Assembly: GCA_009176605.1 (NCBI GenBank)
Contig: SEYY01024189.1
Span: 7,501-65,000 of the forward strand
Source of the DNA: Armadillidium nasatum
Lineage: Eukaryota; Arthropoda; Malacostraca; Isopoda; Armadillidiidae
Length of the DNA: 57,500 nucleotides
Direction: 5' to 3'
Below the pieces are notes generated by a model, which worked only from the letters and a program-made list of their open reading frames with translations, did not search any database and was not told where the DNA came from. Shown one piece after another: positions 34,455 through 57,500 of the stretch (within the stretch, counting starts at the first letter, position 1; each line of letters begins with the position of its first letter). A program made the translations under genes and the position numbers.

Positions 34455-35501
34455 CTAGTTTCCCGGCAGACATCTCTCCAGCCTGTAACCTAGAAGCTGC
34501 ACACCCGCTCGACTGAGGTGAACTCCATCTCTTGCAAACAGATTCTTGTCCTGAAACTCTTCCCAGTGATCCAAAAATCCAATATTCTCTGAAAAACATA
34601 AATTCCTAACCCTTTCATTCATACCAAAAGCCCTACTTTCCCATTCTAGCCCTGCTCCCAACCTAGGTAATATACCTGACACTATGCATTTCCTACCACT
34701 TACTTTCAGTCTTTCAATCAAATTCCTATAGCTTGCTAACAGTTCCTCTGACTTTCTATGACCTATATCATTTGTTCCAACATGTACAATCACTCTTGCA
34801 TTCACATTCGTATCTGCAATCTCCCTATCTATTCTGTCCACAATATCATTCACTCTTGCACCTGGATAACATACTCGCATTTGTTTCCTTTTATCCGTAT
34901 TTCTAAAATTCCTATCTAAATATCGTATCTGAGAGTCACCAACTAGTAATGCCTCAGTCTTCCTCTTGGGAAACCCGACATCACAACTGGCCACTTCAGA
35001 TTTCTCCCCATCAGAAAGACAGCTAAACCTGTTACTGCAGGTCACAGGTCTAGTGTCCCTCATGATCCTAATTTTATTACTCCTATTCTCTACAACACAC
35101 CATCTATCTGCAGTCCTATCTGCCTCTATAGCCCTCCCCCTCACAAAATCCTGCCTAGGTGAGTCACTAGGTCTACTTGCCCCCATTACCATACCATTAG
35201 CCTGCCCCCTCTCTACTTCCTGCCTACATGAGCCCCTAGTCTCAACTAAGTCACTACTAGCTACCTTCTTCCTAACACTACCCTCCCTTCTCAACTCAGA
35301 TACCCAGTTGCTAAGCCTACCTACCTCTAGTTTCAAAGACTCAGACCTTTCATTCTTTTTCATCTCATCCAAATCCTCACTTATCCTTTCAATCTCCTTT
35401 CTTATCAACACATGCTCAGCTTTCAGGATACAAACAGTACACTCACCAACATCTTCTCTTCTCACAGTCCCACAAATATCACAATCCACATACATACTCA
35501 A
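34455..35501 (-). CDS. CR1-type LINE ORF1: zinc finger, coiled coil, SGNH/GDSL esterase-like domain
   Basis: This 348-residue protein begins with a CxxC-x10-CxxC pair (C7, C10, C21, C24) likely to bind zinc. A charged heptad-like segment (about 25-75) is probably a coiled coil. From about 182 comes an SGNH/GDSL hydrolase fold: VGDSQIR (GDS 188-190, nucleophile Ser), HVGTND (about 240-245) and DGVHLS (Asp325, His328). All the hallmark esterase blocks are present. Esterase-bearing ORF1 proteins are known for CR1-clade LINEs; their role in retrotransposition is not settled. The ORF ends 12 bases before the ORF2 Met, so ORF2 may be translated by reinitiation. Confidence 0.88.
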   Translation of the reverse strand: MSMYVDCDICGTVRREDVGECTVCILKAEHVLIRKEIERISEDLDEMKKNERSESLKLEVGRLSNWVSELRREGSVRKKVASSDLVETRGSCRQEVERGQANGMVMGASRPSDSPRQDFVRGRAIEADRTADRWCVVENRSNKIRIMRDTRPVTCSNRFSCLSDGEKSEVASCDVGFPKRKTEALLVGDSQIRYLDRNFRNTDKRKQMRVCYPGARVNDIVDRIDREIADTNVNARVIVHVGTNDIGHRKSEELLASYRNLIERLKVSGRKCIVSGILPRLGAGLEWESRAFGMNERVRNLCFSENIGFLDHWEEFQDKNLFARDGVHLSRAGVQLLGYRLERCLPGN

Positions 35502-35508
35502 ACTATTG

Positions 35509-35600
35509 TACTATGAAATTGAAGTTATACTATTTTGTTACAAAGGCCTAACTTAATACTATTGAAATTATACTATATTGTTACAAGGCCTAACTTAATC
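35509..35600 (-). repeat. Imperfect tandem duplication in the CR1 5' leader
   Basis: Two units of about 45 bp just upstream of ORF1 both contain ATACTAT...TTGTTACAA and GGCCTAACTTAA. Tandem units in a LINE 5'UTR may be internal promoter modules; that role is inference. Confidence 0.7.
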
Positions 35601-36449
35601 AAGAGCTCTAAGCAACAATCTAACCTCAAATATACTAAATGAAACAATCAATATAATTACCTTGGTCCTAGTTTAGTCTAGAGTTTTGAAAATAAACCCT
35701 AGGGCTATGAGAAAGCCTAGTCAGTACAACTGGGTAGGCCCACTGCCAATCAGACAATCTAATTAAATTATTTGAATTTAACAAGAAATTAAATAATCTC
35801 AACCAGAAATTAACAAACTCTACAAAAATCAAGACAAAACTATAATTAAGCTGAAAATATCAAATTCTTGATAAAAACCTAAGGATTAGGCCCACCCTAG
35901 CCTTTAGTTATTTTCCTGATAGAGCTTCAAGAAACACCTTAATATTAAATTAATGAATACCACTATTAATAATACAAACAAATAAATCCCCAAACAATAT
36001 AAAATAACTTAAAAATATAAAAATAACTTAAAAAATAAACAATTTGTACAGGTTAAATAAAGACAACACTTCAACACAACCTTCTCTGGTGGAAGCACAA
36101 CCTTCATTTGTCATTTATGGGCTTGGCTGTATCTTAATTTTATTTCTTTGTTTGATATTAAGATAAAATACAAATGCATTATGGATATCATAATGAAGCA
36201 CAAACATTTTTAGTAACTACATTATAAATTTAATTGGTAATAATTTACATTAGTCTTCTAAACTAGTATTTTACATTAATATATCAAAAAAAAAAGTAGG
36301 AAAATTAAATTTAATAAATTATGAAATTTAAATTAATTAAAAAAATAAATAAAATAAAGCTTAACATCAATGAGCATACCCAAGTTACCAAATGCATTAT
36401 TTAAATATTAAGTTGAGCCATTTAAAGTAAATAATAATTTTGCATCTTT

Positions 36450-36490
36450 TGAACTGGGACAGTCTTGGTAGACCTAATTTGATTTTTTAC
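36450..36490 (+). mobile_element. Possible short CR1 3'UTR scrap
   Basis: GAACTGGGACAGTCTTGG followed by TAGACCTAATT resembles the CR1 3'UTR phrase GACTGGGACAGTCTCGATAG. It is very short. Confidence 0.4.
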
Positions 36491-36616
36491 AGTTCCATTG
36501 CATATAGGCCTATATCATAAATGGTCAAAGAAATGTAAGGTATATTAATAAAAATTGATTAAATATTTGTATGTTCTTTAAAATACATTCTGTTTGTTTG
36601 GTATGATTTTATCCAA

Positions 36617-36882
<266 letters not shown>

Positions 36883-36894
36883 TATATATATATT

Positions 36895-37389
<495 letters not shown>

Positions 37390-37839
37390 TATTAATTCGA
37401 ACTGGCACGATACCTCTCTATTTTTTACTATATTGAAAATAAGTTAAAGTATGCTGAAATGTATTCTATACATACTTTTCTTCCATGGAAGAGTAATATA
37501 AATATATAATAAAAAGAAAAACCCCCCAAAAAAATTAATAAAATATAGTGTGAAAACAAAATTGACTATCTTTTAAACTATCCAGATCTTTCCTTTCTAG
37601 TAATGTTTGGACGTTGAGAGATTTCTGTTTTCTATATTTAGTCATATTTGTTTTCTAAATTTAGAACAGTTGCTTCACCATTCGGAGTAAAAATATCAGT
37701 TTTATTTTTTTTAATAGTTTTTCTTTTTATGTATTTATATTACCTTACCATAGAGTAATAGTATGTGTAGAATGCATTTAAACATTTAGATTTTATATTT
37801 TCAATATAGTGACAAATAGAGAGGTATCATGCCAGATTA

Positions 37840-37991
<152 letters not shown>

Positions 37992-38869
37992 ATATATTAT
38001 AATATTTACCTATTCTATGAAGGAAAACTAATGCTTCCTCCTATACCAACCTCCTTGATCATATAAATGTAAGCAAATGTCCTGCAGATAATCAGGTGAT
38101 CTTCCACATAAAATTATTTTCAGTTTGACCTTAGGAATAATAATAGTTGTGATATAATTATTATATAATGTAAAGTAAAATATAATAACCAGACCTGAGA
38201 TTGAGATGCAAATTTGTTCCTCTTGTCCCTTTCAACTGATAGTGTTGAGCTATTTGGATGTACATATTAACTGCTTAAAATAATCAGTGATAACATATCT
38301 TCCTAATTTTTCTTTCAATCATGAAATGATTGAAATTCCTTATGCTTTAACTTAAGTGTTTTCAATTGTTATCTGTTTTCTTATCAGAATTTTCAATACT
38401 GTAACAATATTTGAATTTTTCTATTAATTGAGATGTTCATAAAATTTATCATTTTCAACATAAAAATTTTAATTTTCTGTTATTGTAATTTTAATCTCGC
38501 ATGATGAAATCATGGGCATAATTACCATCTACAGTGGTTGTCAGCTGCTTCATTTGATATAACTTGTGAAAGTTTTATTTCCATCTACATGTTCATTTTG
38601 TTTAGCACTGAATTGTTGCTTAAATATCATGCTGATTGTGCTGTTTTGTTGGTTTTAAAATAGACATTTTTTAAAATTGAAATTAATTGAAAATTTATTA
38701 TATCTCTGTTAAAGGCTATGAAGCTATTGTATTTTTTTTTTTAAAAGTTAAATCTTATTTATTACTGTGATTGAAATACTATAAAAAATTTAAATGATGA
38801 ATACCTCATGGAAATAATTAAAATAAATTTTAATAAAAAAAAAAATATATAGTAAGTTTTAATGTCCCC

Positions 38870-39005
38870 ACTTCCTTCAAACTGCATACTTTTAAATCCT
38901 GTGTTTTGATTCATGTCAGCCTTTGATTTGAGTTGAATTTTTCTCCAACTCTGATGGTTTATATGTGGACTTCTGTTTTTCCCCACAAGAGGAAATAAAA
39001 AGAAG
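38870..39005 (+). mobile_element. Jockey-like LINE 3' tail, plus orientation
   Basis: CATACTTTTAAATCC, CATGTCAGCCTTTGATTTGA, CCAACTCTGATGG and CCCACAAGAGGAAATAAAAA match the reverse complement of the 29455-29580 tail. It lies about 360 bp upstream of the ATG at 39364. Confidence 0.7.
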
Positions 39006-39363
39006 AATAAAGCTTGGAAATTTCAAAGTCATTACCTAAAAGTAACAAACATTTGTAGCCATATAAGTCTGACAAATTTGAAGAAGTTGTATATTAATAG
39101 GACATTAAAAATATTTTAGTTTAATTATTTTAAATAATAACTTTATTATAAATAATAATTAACCATAGTTAATTTTTCTTTACACATGTATATATATATA
39201 CAAAAATATTCAGGGGCAGTTTGAATTAACTTTGTATTTCAATATGTATTTAAAAATTTTTAATTTAATCATAGTTTTGAATATTTAAATAAATTTTTGT
39301 ATTTTTTTTTAGTTTTTGTTTTTCTGTTGTTACTAAATGAATAAATGAAAACTTACGACAACA

Positions 39364-48098
<8,735 letters not shown>

Positions 48099-48273
48099 AA
48101 TTTATCACAAATTTAAATGTAAAAAATATAAAAAGTTAACCCTAACAAAATTAATAATAAACTATACAGCACGAGATCATTTTGAAACCATTACTGGTAG
48201 AATGGATAAAGCCCAAAGATTCCCCCATTTGGGGGAATTAAGGATCTGATTAATGAAAGGGGGGTATACTGAG

Positions 48274-48406
<133 letters not shown>

Positions 48407-49232
48407 TTTAAAAAGGTATAAACATTGTTAAATTAATATATTTTATATCCTGAAATTTGGTTTATATTTCCTAGCAACAATTTTGATGGAATTTGTTTGA
48501 AAGTTGCCAGAATTTAGCTGTATAACAATAAATAATTTAGAAAAGCGGTCATCTTATTAAGATTTTATTATTATAAAAAATATTTCAGGACGGAGCTGTA
48601 TTATGAGGGTGAAAATCAGAACGAGAACCTCTAAAGTTCATATCCGGTTCCAGATTCAGAGCCTCAAAAAAATCCTTAGTGGGTTCCAGAGTCTGAATTG
48701 GAAACCAGAATCTTTAAAGAACTTAAAAAGAGTTCTTATCCGACCCACACTTGTGTATAAAAACGGTCATTGTTCTTCTTCTTCTTATGCAAATACGAAG
48801 ACTAATCTAATAATGCCACAAGAAAATTGCACTCCGTAATCTGTGATTAATATTATCTATCTACAATTGAGCACGTATTGCTGACATAACTATTTATGTG
48901 CTGACCGAGATCGATTGTGAATAAATTAAAAAAAAAAAAAAAACTTTTTTTAATAATAAAAAGATAAATAAACCGCCACCTGTAATCACCAAAACAAAAA
49001 AAATTTAATTCTTTGGTCTTTAAATAATGAAATGGAAAAAAAAATTTTATTTAAAGGATATTTTAGTATACTATTTAATATTAGATATTTGACTATACTG
49101 GTATTAAAGGCAGTGCAATGTTCTGTTCACTTGAGGGCTGGCGTACCAAGGCCCCATCACTCTACAAAGGCATACCAATGCCCCATTCAAAAAAAAAAAA
49201 AAATTCTCTAGTAATTTAGAAAGTCAATTTCC

Positions 49233-49238
49233 ATTTAT
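49233..49238 (-). promoter_or_regulatory. Candidate poly(A) signal of the PLK gene
   Basis: The plus strand reads TTTATT, giving AATAAA on the minus strand about 200 bases after the stop codon. The motif is short in an AT-rich region, so the call is weak. Confidence 0.3.
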
Positions 49239-49438
49239 TACAAACTAATATTAATTGGGTAACATTTTTTAATTAATGCCAATTTGTTTAAGGGTAATGC
49301 CCATTTTCATTTTTAAATAAATTTTAATAAAGAAAACTGATCTTGAGCGTTTGTTTAAATAATAATTTTCACTATTTTCAATTTCTATAAAAATAATTCT
49401 AATTCAACTCGAGATAAGCCAAAAGCGAATCCATTCGA

Positions 49439-56706
<7,268 letters not shown>

Positions 56707-56810
56707 CTAAAAATGAAAAAAAAAAAAAAAACAATTTTCCTTTTCAAGTTCTTGTATTAATTGACCCCGAGTCGAACCCAAACTTAGCGCGCTCGTGCAC
56801 ATACTCTCAC

Positions 56811-57233
<423 letters not shown>

Positions 57234-57250
57234 ACCCACGTAATCATGTA

Positions 57251-57463
57251 CAGTCGTGAACAAAAGTTTCGTTCCTATTAAGCTGGAAATAAATATTTAT
57301 ATAAAATGGAGATCATTTCATAAAAGCTCTATTTTGAATAAAAAGAAAATAAAAACATTGAGAGGGGCTTAATTAAACTGTGATTGGCTGAACCTGAGAT
57401 GATCTCCATTTTATATAAATATTTATTTCCAGCTTAATAGGAACGAACTTTTGTTCACGACTG
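57251..57463. mobile_element. 213-bp Tc1/mariner-type MITE
   Basis: The ends are CAGTCGTGAACAAAAG and its complement, with TA on both sides (57249-57250, 57464-57465). The inverted arms run about 67 bp to TATAAAATGGAGATCAT with essentially one indel between them. CAGT...ACAAAAG termini and TA targets are typical of Tc1/mariner. There is no transposase. Confidence 0.93.
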
Positions 57464-57500
57464 TACACATGCATCAAAGACATCATGGATTCGATTTTTA

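Larger units (their letters stand above)
31180..36100 (-). mobile_element. Nearly complete CR1-type LINE retrotransposon
   Basis: The element reads on the minus strand: a 5' leader upstream of 35501, ORF1 (35501-34455), 12 bases, ORF2 (34442-31485), and a 3'UTR ending near 31180 in an imperfect 8-bp repeat (TATGTTCC), as CR1/L2-type LINEs do. Both ORFs are uninterrupted, so the copy is recent and could be competent. I could not fix the 5' end or a target-site duplication; the 5' limit given is a guess. Related decayed 3' ends occur at 4965-6345 on the plus strand. Confidence 0.88.

Overview
The window looks like nuclear DNA of an invertebrate, most likely a crustacean, possibly a decapod. The genes are split by many introns, the DNA is AT-rich, and simple repeats are extremely abundant: about 35 (AT)n arrays totalling roughly 4.8 kb by hand tally, plus two (TC)n arrays of about 400 bp each, (ATT)n and (AC)n tracts. 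The species is inference; the introns and repeats are seen directly. Nearly all IYIY, LSLS or RERE open frames are translated microsatellites, not genes.

Layout, left to right. (1) 896-3969, minus: the 5' half of a SETD3-like SET-domain methyltransferase gene, with six exons visible and the 3' half off the left edge. (2) 4965-6345: dead 3' fragments of a CR1-type LINE. (3) 7623-24366, plus: a complete eight-exon gene with an N-terminal BTB/POZ domain and a C-terminal Myb/SANT-like DNA-binding domain, a probable transcription factor. One exon carries an apparent one-base frameshift. (4) 24367-39363: a repeat-rich intergenic stretch. It holds two terminal-inverted-repeat DNA elements (26.6-28.2 and 28.3-30.3 kb), 3' tails of a second LINE family, a tRNA-derived SINE, and a nearly complete CR1-type LINE with two uninterrupted ORFs (31.2-36 kb, minus). 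(5) 39364-44542, plus: a three-exon gene for an unrecognised 458-residue protein. It contains three near-identical 19-residue repeats and six TQT-like motifs resembling dynein light chain LC8 ligands. (6) 44543-49438: intergenic. (7) 49439-56535, minus: the 3' part of a polo-like kinase gene that resembles PLK2/PLK3 more than PLK1/polo. Seven exons run from the catalytic loop to the stop codon after the second polo box; the kinase N-lobe is off the right edge. A Tc1/mariner MITE lies at 57.25-57.46 kb.

The four host genes show no common pathway; they are ordinary neighbours. The most striking feature is the relation between repeats and genes. Long (AT)n and (ATT)n arrays sit at or within about 30 bp of many splice sites, in one case providing the acceptor AG itself. 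Several LINE fragments are also bounded by (AT)n arrays. The repeats record layered insertions, including a 171-bp hAT-like MITE with a perfect 8-bp target duplication and a paralogous empty site 1.6 kb away.

Exon coordinates were derived by hand from GT/AG sites, reading-frame continuity and remembered family sequences. No search or transcript was available.
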